This document shows positions 54,617-63,578 of a stretch of 64,000 bases of DNA, piece after piece. Origin of the DNA: Sphingobacterium sp. GVS05A (lineage in GTDB: Bacteria > Bacteroidota > Bacteroidia > Sphingobacteriales > Sphingobacteriaceae); NCBI RefSeq assembly GCF_019969845.1, contig NZ_JAHXYR010000001.1, positions 1-64,000 of the forward strand, in the 5' to 3' direction. The notes beneath the pieces were generated by a model. That model made no database searches. It had not been told where the DNA came from and saw nothing but the letters and a program-made list of their open reading frames with translations. Position 1 is the stretch's first letter, and each line of letters begins with the position of its first letter. A program made the translations under genes and the position numbers.

Positions 54617-55285
54617 ATGAATAAAAGAGAATTTAAAGACAAAGTATATACTGAGTTGGCAAAGGTAGCTAAAGCAATGGCTAATCCTGTGCGGTTAGAA
54701 ATTATCGATCTTTTGGCCCAAGGACCATTTTCTGTCGAACAGATAGCTAATTATACCGGACAGTCTATTGCAAATGCATCCCAACATCTACAAAATCTTA
54801 AAAATGCAAAATTGGTGACTGTGACCCGAAATGGGAACTTTATAAACTATACGCTTGCAAGTGAGAGCGTTTATGAAACCTGGGTTTCCCTCCGTGGATT
54901 AGGAATCGCTTTCAATGCCGAAGTGGAGAAAGTGGTCAGTGATTTTCGTAAAGGACATCATGAGGATATGTCGGCTATCGATGCTCAAACGTTAATGACC
55001 ATGCTCGAAAATGATGAGGTAATACTCTTAGATGTCCGACCAGAAGAAGAATATCATAGAGGCCATATTCATCAAGCGATGTCAATTCCTATTGATAAAT
55101 TGGGCGATTCATTCAAAAAATTCCCCAAACGTAAGATGTTGGTGGCATATTGTCGTGGTCCTTTCTGTGTGTATGCAGATGAGGCCGTAGCCCTGTTGAA
55201 AGAAAAAGGATATAAAGCCGTCCGACTAGAAGAAGGGTATCCCGAATGGGCAATCAAAGGATATCCAGTCGATCTTTCTGAATGA
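54617..55285 (+). CDS. ArsR-type regulator fused to a rhodanese domain (persulfide sensor)
   Basis: About 222 residues from ATG 54617; a longer frame upstream covers promoter sequence and is rejected. N-terminal ArsR winged helix (AKAMANPVRLEIIDLLAQG, SIANASQHLQNLKNAKLV), no Cys there. C-terminal rhodanese (ILLDVRPEEEYHRGHI) with AYCRGPFCVYADEAV, the only two cysteines, one the catalytic position. Rhodanese-linked ArsR proteins probably sense persulfide through that Cys (inference). It should repress itself and the detoxification genes through the two shared operators. Confidence 0.9.
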   Translation: MNKREFKDKVYTELAKVAKAMANPVRLEIIDLLAQGPFSVEQIANYTGQSIANASQHLQNLKNAKLVTVTRNGNFINYTLASESVYETWVSLRGLGIAFNAEVEKVVSDFRKGHHEDMSAIDAQTLMTMLENDEVILLDVRPEEEYHRGHIHQAMSIPIDKLGDSFKKFPKRKMLVAYCRGPFCVYADEAVALLKEKGYKAVRLEEGYPEWAIKGYPVDLSE

Positions 55286-55310
55286 TATTACTGTTTAAAT
55301 CAGTTTTAAC

Positions 55311-55345
55311 TAGCGCTATAACCAAAGTTTTAGCGCTATTTTTTT
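55311..55345 (+). terminator. Terminator after the ArsR-rhodanese gene
   Basis: TAGCGCTA-T-AAC pairs with GTT-T-TAGCGCTA around CAAA, followed by seven T. Confidence 0.8.
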
Positions 55346-55397
55346 AATGTAAATTATTGTTTGTAAGTTGTTTATATTGAATTATTCTTTTTTATTT

Positions 55398-55437
55398 AAA
55401 ACAAACTATTCAATAATTCTATTGAATAGTTTGTTTT
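55398..55437. promoter_or_regulatory. ArsR-type operator 2
   Basis: AAAACAAACTATTCAAT-N6-ATTGAATAGTTTGTTTT, a perfect 17-bp dyad with the same CTATTCAAT core and 6-base spacer as operator 1. The -7-like TACTTTTG at 55441-55448 follows directly, so bound repressor would cover the promoter of the downstream sulfur genes. Confidence 0.85.
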
Positions 55438-55470
55438 TGCTACTTTTGTATTATACTCAAAATAATACAA

Positions 55471-55793
55471 ATGAGCACAAAAGATTTAAGCGTTTACGAG
55501 TTGCAACAGCTGCTTGAACCGATAAGAAAATAGCAATTGTTGATGTTAGACCGCAGGATCAGCGTGATGAATGGAATATTCACGGTAGCTATCATGTTGA
55601 TGCATACGAAGCACTCAACAAAGGGGATCAAGATATTTTTGACAATCTTCCTGTTTCCAAAGAAATAGCGATCGTAACAGTTAGTGCTGCAGGTAGAACT
55701 AGTCAAATTGCAGCGCTAAATAAAACCAGCAAGTATGAAGGCATTGATCCTGCGGATCTAGAGGCTGGAGCCAATAGATGTACCATATCATAA
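55471..55793 (+). pseudogene. Frameshifted rhodanese-domain gene
   Basis: ATG 55471 opens STKDLSVYELQQLLEPIRK-stop. One frame over the protein continues DKKIAIVDVRPQDQRDEWNI, AIVTVSAAGRTSQIAAL and SKYEGIDPADLEAGANRC. This is a rhodanese, but the catalytic Cys position (VTVC-type) reads Ser, and the C-terminal GGMxAW is lost. It sits immediately behind operator 2 and has decayed in a still-regulated operon. Confidence 0.75.
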
Positions 55794-55836
55794 GCGAGGA
55801 GTCTTTTTAGTAATAATAAATAAATAGATAAAACAA

Positions 55837-57084
55837 GTGGAGCAGATCAGATTAGGGCTTAAAGAAAATTGGAGGCAGTTTACATTACTTGTTCTCGTTA
55901 ATATGATGGTGGGTGGAATGGTTGGGCTAGAACGCACTGTTGTACCTTTAGTGGGCACCAATGAGTTCAATATAAAGTCCGATGTGGTTGTTTTTTCATT
56001 TATCATTGCTTTTGGCGTAGTCAAAGCACTCACGAATCTGATTTCGGGTGTACTAGCCGATCGCTATACCCGCAAACAAGTACTGGTATGGGGATGGTTG
56101 GTGGGACTTCCCGTGCCTTTTCTTTTGGCATTTGGTCCAAGTTGGAATTGGATTTTGTTTGCCAACGTGCTACTGGGTATAAGTCAGGGATTGGCTTGGT
56201 CAATGACAGTAAATATGAAGATAGACCTGGTTGGTCGTAAGAGCCGTGGCTTAGCCATGGGGTTGAACGAAGCAGCGGGTTATGGGGCGGTAGGATTGAC
56301 AGCACTTTTGACAGGATATCTGGCTTCTTATTATGGGCTGCGTCCTCAGCCATTTTATATTGGTATTGTTTATACTATTATTGGTTTATTCCTATCAATT
56401 ATCCTAGTCAAAGATACCCGAAAATATGCGGAGTTGGAGGCTATGGAATTAAGAGGAACGGCTTCAGAGGATCACAAAGGTAAACCAAGCCTGTGGTGGG
56501 TATTCAGGGAGACCTCCATGAGAAACAGGAACTTGTTCTCCATTTCGCAGGCCGGATTGATCAACAATCTCAATGACGGAATGTCTTGGGGCGTATTCCC
56601 CTTACTGTTTATGTCATTAGGAGTCGGGTTGGAAGGAGTGGGGTGGATCAAAGCCATATACCCCGTTGTATGGGGGGTAGGACAGATTATCACGGGGCCT
56701 CTGGCTGATAGATGGGGTCGGAAACCACTTATTGTCTGGGGCATGTTTGTTCAGGTTTTGGGACATATTATCATCGGATTGGCTGTATTTGACCCACTTC
56801 AATCCGGATTGATCGGTTCTGTCCTATTAGGGGTTGGTACAGCGATGGTGTATCCGGCTTTGCTAGCAGCGGTAAGTGATGCTGCCCATCCCAGTTGGCG
56901 GGCCTCTTCATTGGGCGTGTACCGTTTCTGGCGAGATATGGGGTATGCTGTCGGTGCTTTGATGGCAGGTATAGTCGGCAATTTCTTTGGTCTGATCTGG
57001 GCTGTACACATCGCAGGAATCATTACGTTTATCTCGGGGGTGATCGCTTGGTTAAACATGAAGACAACAGCGGTCAACGACTAA
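55837..57084 (+). CDS. MFS transporter of the sulfur island
   Basis: 415 residues from GTG 55837, 12 TM helices. The loop motif GVLADRYTRKQVLVWG after TM2 and GPLADRWGRKPLIVWG after TM8 are classic MFS A-motifs. MTVNMKIDLVGRKSRGLAM lies in TM4-5. Its position between operator 2 and the CstB-like gene suggests export or uptake of a sulfur compound such as sulfite or thiosulfate (inference; the family alone does not tell substrate). Confidence 0.9.
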   Translation: MEQIRLGLKENWRQFTLLVLVNMMVGGMVGLERTVVPLVGTNEFNIKSDVVVFSFIIAFGVVKALTNLISGVLADRYTRKQVLVWGWLVGLPVPFLLAFGPSWNWILFANVLLGISQGLAWSMTVNMKIDLVGRKSRGLAMGLNEAAGYGAVGLTALLTGYLASYYGLRPQPFYIGIVYTIIGLFLSIILVKDTRKYAELEAMELRGTASEDHKGKPSLWWVFRETSMRNRNLFSISQAGLINNLNDGMSWGVFPLLFMSLGVGLEGVGWIKAIYPVVWGVGQIITGPLADRWGRKPLIVWGMFVQVLGHIIIGLAVFDPLQSGLIGSVLLGVGTAMVYPALLAAVSDAAHPSWRASSLGVYRFWRDMGYAVGALMAGIVGNFFGLIWAVHIAGIITFISGVIAWLNMKTTAVND

Positions 57085-57156
57085 GAATGATAAGTAAAGG
57101 CTGATGAATGTAGGATACTAGATTGAGAAAATATTGGAAATTAAAAAAAGAATAAT

Positions 57157-58656
57157 ATGGAAAGAAAAAATTTTATAAAAACAAGTGTTATACTGGGGAC
57201 GGCTTCCTTGGCGGCTCCACTGTTGACAATTGCAGATACAAAAGTAAGGGTAAGCAGCCATAGTCCAAGTACAGGTACGTTGTTTTTTGAACGTGTTTTT
57301 GATTCTACATTAGCACAGACCAGCTATGTGATCGCCAGTATGGAAACCAAAGAAGCTCTCGTAGTCGACCCGAAGCGGGATATTGATACCTATCTCGATA
57401 TCGCTAAACAGAATGGGTTAAAAATCACAAAAGTTACAGAAACACATATACATGCCGATTATTTAAGTGGTGCTCAGGAACTTGCATCCGCTACGGGGGC
57501 GGAATTGATCCTTTCTGGCGAGACAGATCCAGATTGGTCATACCATATTCCACACAGTCCGATCAAAGATGGACAGCAGTTCCAGTTGGGACGTATCATT
57601 GTTGAAGCCATACATACCCCAGGGCATACTCCGGAAAGCATGACGTTCCTGCTGACAGATCTTTCGCTTTCTAATAAACCGCAAAAGGCCCTTACAGGAG
57701 ATTTTATTTTTATCGGTGATGTGGGGCGCCCCGATCTGTTGGAAAAAGTAGCCCAGCAACATGGTACGCAAGACAAGGGAGCTCGACAGTTGTTTGCGTC
57801 ACTGCAGCGATTCTCAAAACTTCATGATGGGATCGAAATCTGGCCCGGCCATGGAGCCGGCTCCTTCTGTGGTAAAGCGCTGAGTGATGCCCCGACCTCT
57901 ACCCTAAAAGATGAAAAACAAAACAGCAAAGCTTTCCATTTTAAGGATGAAAATAGTTTTGTCAAATATATCTTAGATGGGCAACCCGACCCACCGAAAT
58001 ACTTTGCGGTGATGAAACAGCAAAACAGGTTACCCCGGCCATTACATATTCAACTCCCTCAGGCCGCTAAGTTATCAACAAGACAATTCTTGAAAGCGCG
58101 GGAGAATGGATTGGTCATCGTGGACACCCGTATACCAGGTACAGTTGTAAAAGGCTTTGTCCCCGGTAGTCTCCATATTGAGGGAAGCAATTCATTTGCG
58201 ACATTTATGGGTTCCTTGTTAGATTATAGCTTGCAATTTGTGTTGATCAGCGATGAAAGGAGCATAGAAGATCTAACCCGCAAACTCACCCGTATCGGCA
58301 TGGATAACATATATGGCTACGTAGCTGATATCGAAAGTTTAGGTCTTCCGCTCTCAAGTTCGGATACCGTTGACAAAGCTACTTTCAAATCCTTATTGGG
58401 TAATAAGGACGTTCAGGTAATTGATGTCCGCAGTGAAAATGAATATAAAAGTGGAAATATACCGTACGTTGAAAATATTCCTTTTTCTCATTTGGATGAA
58501 AACTTAAAGAAGATCAATAGAGACAAGACCGTTATTGTTCATTGCAAAAGTGGTACACGTGCTAATATGGCTTATTCTATTCTAAAAAGAAATGGAATTG
58601 AAAACGTTAAAGTTTATTTGGGTACCATAGATGAATTTGTCACTAATAGTCATTAA
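57157..58656 (+). CDS. CstB-like persulfide dioxygenase with two rhodanese domains
   Basis: 499 residues with a probable export signal (FIKTSVILGTASLAAPLL). Residues ~35-260 are a metallo-beta-lactamase persulfide dioxygenase: THIHADYLSG, HTPGHTPESMTFLLTD, GDFIFIGDVGRPDL, GHGAGSFCG. Residues ~300-400 are a rhodanese lacking Cys (FVLISDERS). Residues ~405-495 are an active-type rhodanese with VIVHCKSGTRA. The order matches Staphylococcus CstB, which oxidises low-molecular-weight persulfides to thiosulfate. The signal suggests activity outside the cytoplasm. Confidence 0.92.
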   Translation: MERKNFIKTSVILGTASLAAPLLTIADTKVRVSSHSPSTGTLFFERVFDSTLAQTSYVIASMETKEALVVDPKRDIDTYLDIAKQNGLKITKVTETHIHADYLSGAQELASATGAELILSGETDPDWSYHIPHSPIKDGQQFQLGRIIVEAIHTPGHTPESMTFLLTDLSLSNKPQKALTGDFIFIGDVGRPDLLEKVAQQHGTQDKGARQLFASLQRFSKLHDGIEIWPGHGAGSFCGKALSDAPTSTLKDEKQNSKAFHFKDENSFVKYILDGQPDPPKYFAVMKQQNRLPRPLHIQLPQAAKLSTRQFLKARENGLVIVDTRIPGTVVKGFVPGSLHIEGSNSFATFMGSLLDYSLQFVLISDERSIEDLTRKLTRIGMDNIYGYVADIESLGLPLSSSDTVDKATFKSLLGNKDVQVIDVRSENEYKSGNIPYVENIPFSHLDENLKKINRDKTVIVHCKSGTRANMAYSILKRNGIENVKVYLGTIDEFVTNSH

Positions 58657-58664
58657 TAGCATAG

Positions 58665-58698
58665 TTAAAAGCAAGGGAGGAAAGGTCCTTGCTTTTAA
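58665..58698. terminator. Terminator after the persulfide island
   Basis: TTAAAAGCAAGG pairs perfectly with CCTTGCTTTTAA (12 bp, 10-base loop), 8 bases after the stop codon. Confidence 0.75.
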
Positions 58699-58959
58699 AA
58701 CAGCAAATTTCAAATTTTCATTGCTCATTCTTTCTCGTTTTATCCTTAAAGTCCGTAAAAGACCTGCCTTCATAGCGGTACAACCAATTCTTATTTGTAG
58801 TGTTATGAGGTCGGTGTTCTATTGCTGAAATAGGCGTAGTTGATAACAGTTTTTATGAATTTGTGAGTGAATTTCATACTTGTTTAAATCTTAATATCCA
58901 CAGGGATAGCTACTTTTGTTGCGAGCAAACCCTTACTATCAGCAGTATTATTTTGTGTA

Positions 58960-59562
58960 TTACTTTCTTGCGTTTTCCCAAAATTTCTCCATCATAATTT
59001 TAGTTTCTTCCGGTTTTCTCAACATGACAATTTCTCCGTTTTCGTCTGTCGTAAAGTGTCCTTTGAACGCGTCTGGCATATCATCATATTGTTTATTCAA
59101 TTGTTCCAAGGTTTCTTCAAAACAGTTATAACCGAATTTTTCGACTAAAAAAGGCAAAGCGTTTTTTCCTCTTAATAATTCGTACTCTTGGTAATTATAT
59201 GGTGTTGTATCTTGCCTTTTTGCTAATGTTTGATTAAACTTATCAAGCAGTTTAGCAATCTCTTTCTCTTCCATAAAATTTGAAAGCCCACGCAAAGCAT
59301 AGATTTTCATATCTAAATATCGTTCTTTCTTGTAAGCATTTGCAAAGAATTCTTTCAATGTCGCAAAATTTAAGTCATACAACAGTTTTAAAATCTTATT
59401 TCTAATGTCGAGTTGTTTGGTGGAGTAGTAAATATTTGTCAAGTAGTGTGAATTTTCTGCGCTGATTACATTTTTGTCTAAATCAAATAACGCATTGCGA
59501 AACTCAATGTGTCTGTCGTTAATTTTTTCATTGGTTAGTATTTCGGGAAAGTATTTTGTCAT
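58960..59562 (-). CDS. Hypothetical helical-repeat protein
   Basis: 200 residues, no signal peptide. Short helical pairs (IRNKILKLLYDLNFATLKEF, MKIYALRGLSNFMEEKEI) suggest HEAT-like repeats. The tail (KGHFTTDENGEIVMLRKPEE) is unlike the rest. I do not recognise a family. It stands alone between the persulfide island and a phage-fibre fragment. Confidence 0.6.
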   Translation of the reverse strand: MTKYFPEILTNEKINDRHIEFRNALFDLDKNVISAENSHYLTNIYYSTKQLDIRNKILKLLYDLNFATLKEFFANAYKKERYLDMKIYALRGLSNFMEEKEIAKLLDKFNQTLAKRQDTTPYNYQEYELLRGKNALPFLVEKFGYNCFEETLEQLNKQYDDMPDAFKGHFTTDENGEIVMLRKPEETKIMMEKFWENARK

Positions 59563-59793
59563 ATCGGTCGATTGAGTATTATGGGTAACGGTTCACAGCT
59601 TGGCAATAGTTGGGGATAAATTGGACTAAAAGTTCAATTTAGCACAAACCTTGGACAATGCTACGAGCCCTAGCTAAATTAATAAATTTTTGAGAAGAAA
59701 ATATAATAATCGTCCGATGAGAGGCTATATGGCTTATTAAGCCAAATTAGTTGTTTGACAAGGAAAGCTACTGGTGACCTTACGAGGAGTTAA

Positions 59794-60390
59794 CTGAAAG
59801 CCGGTGGCTATTTATTGGAATCAGGTACATTCGATACCAATAATTTCTGGGGGAGTGGCAATCGTATTCGCTTGGAATCCCAGGCAACATTGACAGCCTT
59901 GTTCAATACCCCAAATTTTAAATTGTCCCAATCGGTTAGCTTTAGGCGTAATTTAATCGCAGGGGAGAATATAGGTGATGCAAATCATGATACCTTCAGT
60001 ATCTCTGGCTTATATAATATAACAAATGATACCATAGCAGCTAGTATTATCGGTCTTCCAGTTGGCGCAGCAGCCGCCGGTACATTGAAAGTTGAGGTGG
60101 CTAATCTTGTTGCGACACGTTATTACATGCCTTCTAGATCGACAGGTAACAGTAATATCTATATTCAGAAAATTTCGCATAACATTGCTGGTGAATGGCT
60201 AACGATGATAACATCAAAAAATGTAGCGGATGTCAATACCGCTGGTATAATGAAACAGTCTGGAGCTGTGGCCGATATTATTTCCCAAAATGCGACAGAC
60301 TTGCCGACAGTTTTAACATTGGTCAATGAATTAAAACAACAGTTTAATTCAAAACTGGCGTCTGATCGGCTTAGTGGACAGCAGGCATAG
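59794..60390 (+). pseudogene. Phage-type fibre or head-fibre gene, 3' fragment
   Basis: The frame follows a TAA at 59791 and has no ATG start. LKAGGYLLESGTFDTNNFWG, AAGTLKVEVANLVATRYYMP and IQKISHNIAGEWLTMI are beta-rich as in tail-fibre-type proteins. The last ~60 residues (NVADVNTAGIMKQSGAVADI, TDLPTVLTLVNELKQQFNSK) resemble the ending of phage head-fibre proteins. A strong terminator follows, so the 3' end is original. Confidence 0.5.
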
Positions 60391-60397
60391 GATAATT

Positions 60398-60431
60398 AAT
60401 AAATCCACATCTAACCAGATGTGGATTTATT
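60398..60431 (+). terminator. Terminator after the phage-type fragment
   Basis: AATAAATCCACATCT pairs perfectly with AGATGTGGATTTATT (15 bp, 4-base loop). A second hairpin, CAATACAGA/TCTGTATTG, follows at 60449-60474. Confidence 0.85.
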
Positions 60432-60576
60432 GAATTTGCAATATTCTACAATACAGACATCAACATCTGTATTGATAAATAATTTTTTAGGGAACCCTAA
60501 GAATTTGTATATTAGGTATTAGAACCATATAAACCTTCAAGGTGATATTTTGTCGTAGAATAGTTAACTTTGTATC

Positions 60577-61722
60577 ATGGCTACTACAATACCAGTAAGA
60601 GAGAATATTATAACATGGGCATTAGACCGTGCAGGGTATGATTTGGCCAAATTTTCTTTAAAATATCCAACACTAAATGTAGAACGCTGGTTACAAGGAG
60701 AAAAACAGCCTACCGTAAAACAGCTAGAAGATTTTTCTAAAAAAGTACATATTCCTTTTGGTTATTTATTCTTGCAAGAGCCACCGAACGAGGAGATTGA
60801 TTTTCCATTTTTTCGTTCTGGCCAAGCTCGGCCAAATTATACTGTCAGTCCCAATATTTATGATACTATTTTAGAACTCGAAAGACGGCAAGATTGGTTG
60901 AGAGATTATCTTATTGAATTAGGAAGTGAGCCATTAGATTTTATAGGTAAATTTAATAATACAACTATCGTTAATGTATTTGTCAATGATCTGAGAGCTA
61001 AATTGAACCTGGCTGAAAATTGGTATTTGGCTTGTAAGACCTGGGAAGATAGTCTTACAATGCTGATGGATGCGATAGAGAAAATTGGGATTATTGTTGT
61101 TCAGAATGGCGTAGTAGGAAACAATATGCACCGCCCCATACCTGTCGATGAATGCAGAGGTTTCGTTTTGGTAGACGAATACGTGCCATTTATGTTCATC
61201 AACAATACAGATGCTAAAGCTGCGCAGTTATTTACATTAATACATGAGTTGGCCCATATTTGGTTAGGTAAAAGTGCTGGTTTTAATCAGGATCAATTAC
61301 TTCCTGCAGACAACGATCTTGAATTAATTTGTGATCAGGTGGCGGCGGAGTTTTTGGTTCCCAAAAACCAATTGCTTTCCCAGTGGAAAAATATCCAAGA
61401 TATTCAGCTATTAGCGACTCGCTTTAAGGTTAGTACTATCGTCATAGCGAGAAGGGCGCTTGATTTAAATCTAATTACGAAACCCCAGTTTTTTAGTTTT
61501 TATAACAACTATATGGAATGGGCTAAAGCAAAACAGGATAGTAAAGGCTCTGGTGGAGATTTTTACAGAACCACTAAAAGGAGAGTCAGTCCGACCTTTG
61601 CCAGTTACGTTGATAGCGCAGTGAAAAGTGGAAGATTGACCTACAAAGATGCTTTCAAGCTAACAGGCCTCTTTGGCGATGTATATACCCGATTTATTAA
61701 CCAAAATGTAATAGGAAGCTGA
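60577..61722 (+). CDS. ImmA/IrrE-family metallopeptidase with N-terminal HTH-like domain
   Basis: 381 residues. An N-terminal XRE-like/helical region (VERWLQGEKQPTVKQLEDFS, KKVHIPFGYLFLQEPP) precedes a zinc protease domain with HELAHIWLG (HExxH) around residue 227 and ELICDQVAAEFLVP carrying the third ligand. The C-terminal ~100 residues (FYRTTKRRVSPTFASYVDSA) are typical of the DUF4411-linked subfamily. The stop overlaps the next start (TGATG), so the two are coupled, as expected for a toxin-antitoxin-like unit. Confidence 0.92.
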   Translation: MATTIPVRENIITWALDRAGYDLAKFSLKYPTLNVERWLQGEKQPTVKQLEDFSKKVHIPFGYLFLQEPPNEEIDFPFFRSGQARPNYTVSPNIYDTILELERRQDWLRDYLIELGSEPLDFIGKFNNTTIVNVFVNDLRAKLNLAENWYLACKTWEDSLTMLMDAIEKIGIIVVQNGVVGNNMHRPIPVDECRGFVLVDEYVPFMFINNTDAKAAQLFTLIHELAHIWLGKSAGFNQDQLLPADNDLELICDQVAAEFLVPKNQLLSQWKNIQDIQLLATRFKVSTIVIARRALDLNLITKPQFFSFYNNYMEWAKAKQDSKGSGGDFYRTTKRRVSPTFASYVDSAVKSGRLTYKDAFKLTGLFGDVYTRFINQNVIGS

Positions 61723-62222
61723 TGACACAGTATATTTTGGATACAAATTTCTTTGTGCAGGCGCATCGGATGCATTATCCTTTCGATGTATTTCCAAGTT
61801 TTTGGTCCAAAATACAAGAGTTGGCCGTAAATGGAATAATAGTCAGTATCGATAAGGTTAAGCATGAACTTGGTCATAATAAAGATATGTTAACTGATTG
61901 GGTATCTAATAATTTGCCAGATAACTTTTTTCAACCATCACAAGTTTGTATTGAAGCTTATTCACGTATTGCCAATTGGGCCTTTTCTAAATCGGGGCAT
62001 TATAAACAAGCTGCATTGAATGAATTTTTAGATGCTGATGAGGCAGATGCTTGGTTGGTCGCTTATGCATTGACTGATGTCAATAATCGCATTTTGATAA
62101 CACATGAAGTAAGTCAGCCTGAGGCTAAAAGTAGGATAAAGATTCCCGAACCGTGTAATGAATTTGGGGTATCATTCAAAAATACGATCGCAATGATGAG
62201 GGAAATCGGAGTGACATTTTAG
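61722..62222 (+). CDS. DUF4411 PIN-domain protein (probable toxin)
   Basis: 166 residues. It begins YILDTNFFVQAHRMHYPFDV, with the first PIN acidic residue; DKVKHELGHNKD and LDADEADAWLVAYALT supply further conserved acids, and RILITHEVSQPEA the late one. PIN proteins are RNases. It is translationally coupled to the ImmA/IrrE gene, the usual arrangement for this family. Confidence 0.92.
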   Translation: MTQYILDTNFFVQAHRMHYPFDVFPSFWSKIQELAVNGIIVSIDKVKHELGHNKDMLTDWVSNNLPDNFFQPSQVCIEAYSRIANWAFSKSGHYKQAALNEFLDADEADAWLVAYALTDVNNRILITHEVSQPEAKSRIKIPEPCNEFGVSFKNTIAMMREIGVTF

Positions 62223-62296
62223 TTTTTTGAATACTTCGAAATTCTTCGAGAGTGTAACTCAAACTGTCATTGGATTAAAAACTTAAAAGTGCCTCT

Positions 62297-63358
62297 TTAA
62301 TCAGGAACATTCATTTCAATTCCAAACGCCAGCTCACCAAGATTAGCAACATTCGTATTGCTCAGAATAATAATCGTAATAGGCCGATTCAAAAATTTCA
62401 TCCACACAGCATTGATGCCCATTATCTGACCATATCTTTCCATTCTTCTTTTACCGTCTAGACCTTTAACCCATACGCCATAGCCATAATTATCAAGGCC
62501 GGGAGTAAGCATTAAATCAAGACTTTTTTTGCTTATTAACTTTAACCCATATAATGCATTCGAGAATTTCAGTAGATCTTTGGGTGAAGAATACATTGCA
62601 CCGGCGGCATACCAGTTTTCTATAAACATAGGAATGTTATTAATAAAAACCGTTGAGTTGTCATCCCTAAAATAAGTGCTCGCGAGATTTTTGATAATAT
62701 CTTTTTCGTACATCAGCCCCGAATGGTGCATTCCCAAAGGTTTTAATATCTTTTCATTGAGCACCTCTTCATACGTTTTGTGATAGATCTTTTCAACGAT
62801 CTTGCCCAAAACGATATAATCCGCATTATTGTATTTGAATTTGGTGCCGGGTTCATTCACAAGAGGTTTGTTCCAAAAACTTCTTAAAATCTGATCCGAA
62901 GTATGTGGTGTCTGAAATATACCGAGACCATATTTCATTGCGTTTTCTACACTTGAAACTGTATCAATGAGCGTGATTCCTGATGTATGGTTAAGCAGCT
63001 GATGCAGCGTGACATTTTGACTCACTTGATCTGGATATTCAGGCAAGTAAGCTTTGAAAGGCTTATTTAATTCTAGCTTTCCCTGTTCGGCTAGTTGGAG
63101 GATCAGGACTGCTGTAAAGGCCTTGGTTATCGATGCAACATTATAAATAGTTTCCTTGTTTATCGGGAGATTAAATCTGCGATCCGCTATACCAAAACTT
63201 TCGTGGTAGATTATAGCAGTGTCCTGCTGAACCAATATTGTTCCGTCGAAGCTATTCTTTATCGCATAAGGTTGGATAAAGGATTTTAGGTGAGCTTCTT
63301 GTGCGATTAAGACGTGATGGATTGCTATCGTTAGGGAAAAAATAATTAGATATTTCAT
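62297..63358 (-). CDS. Secreted serine hydrolase (beta-lactamase class C / esterase family)
   Basis: 353 residues with signal peptide (ending LIAQ). The active-site motifs are SITKAF (Ser-x-x-Lys) near residue 78 and YNNADYIVLG (Tyr-x-Asn) near residue 175; a late GVWVKG segment is near the third-motif position. The family includes D-Ala-D-Ala peptidases and esterases as well as beta-lactamases. Without a typical KTG the activity is more likely esterase or peptidase (inference). Confidence 0.88.
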   Translation of the reverse strand: MKYLIIFSLTIAIHHVLIAQEAHLKSFIQPYAIKNSFDGTILVQQDTAIIYHESFGIADRRFNLPINKETIYNVASITKAFTAVLILQLAEQGKLELNKPFKAYLPEYPDQVSQNVTLHQLLNHTSGITLIDTVSSVENAMKYGLGIFQTPHTSDQILRSFWNKPLVNEPGTKFKYNNADYIVLGKIVEKIYHKTYEEVLNEKILKPLGMHHSGLMYEKDIIKNLASTYFRDDNSTVFINNIPMFIENWYAAGAMYSSPKDLLKFSNALYGLKLISKKSLDLMLTPGLDNYGYGVWVKGLDGKRRMERYGQIMGINAVWMKFLNRPITIIILSNTNVANLGELAFGIEMNVPD

Positions 63359-63578
63359 TTTAGTTGAAATAAGATATTATTACTGTCTTTCTGCTGTAAG
63401 CAGATCTTTATCATATTGATATTTTGAATATGGGATAACAATAGATTTGCCATTTCTGCAATTCGTTTTTAATGAGTTGGTTATGTTTCTTTGCGATGTC
63501 CGCTATCGAACAGTTAATGTTTGATAACGGACATTTACTATCTTTATTCATGAAATTATTTGGAAGTTAGTTTACAAA

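Noticed and set aside
60565..60572. TAACTTTG as a promoter -7 element for the ImmA/IrrE gene
   Set aside because: Only 4 bases before the start codon with no -33 partner at the usual distance; transcript would be almost leaderless.
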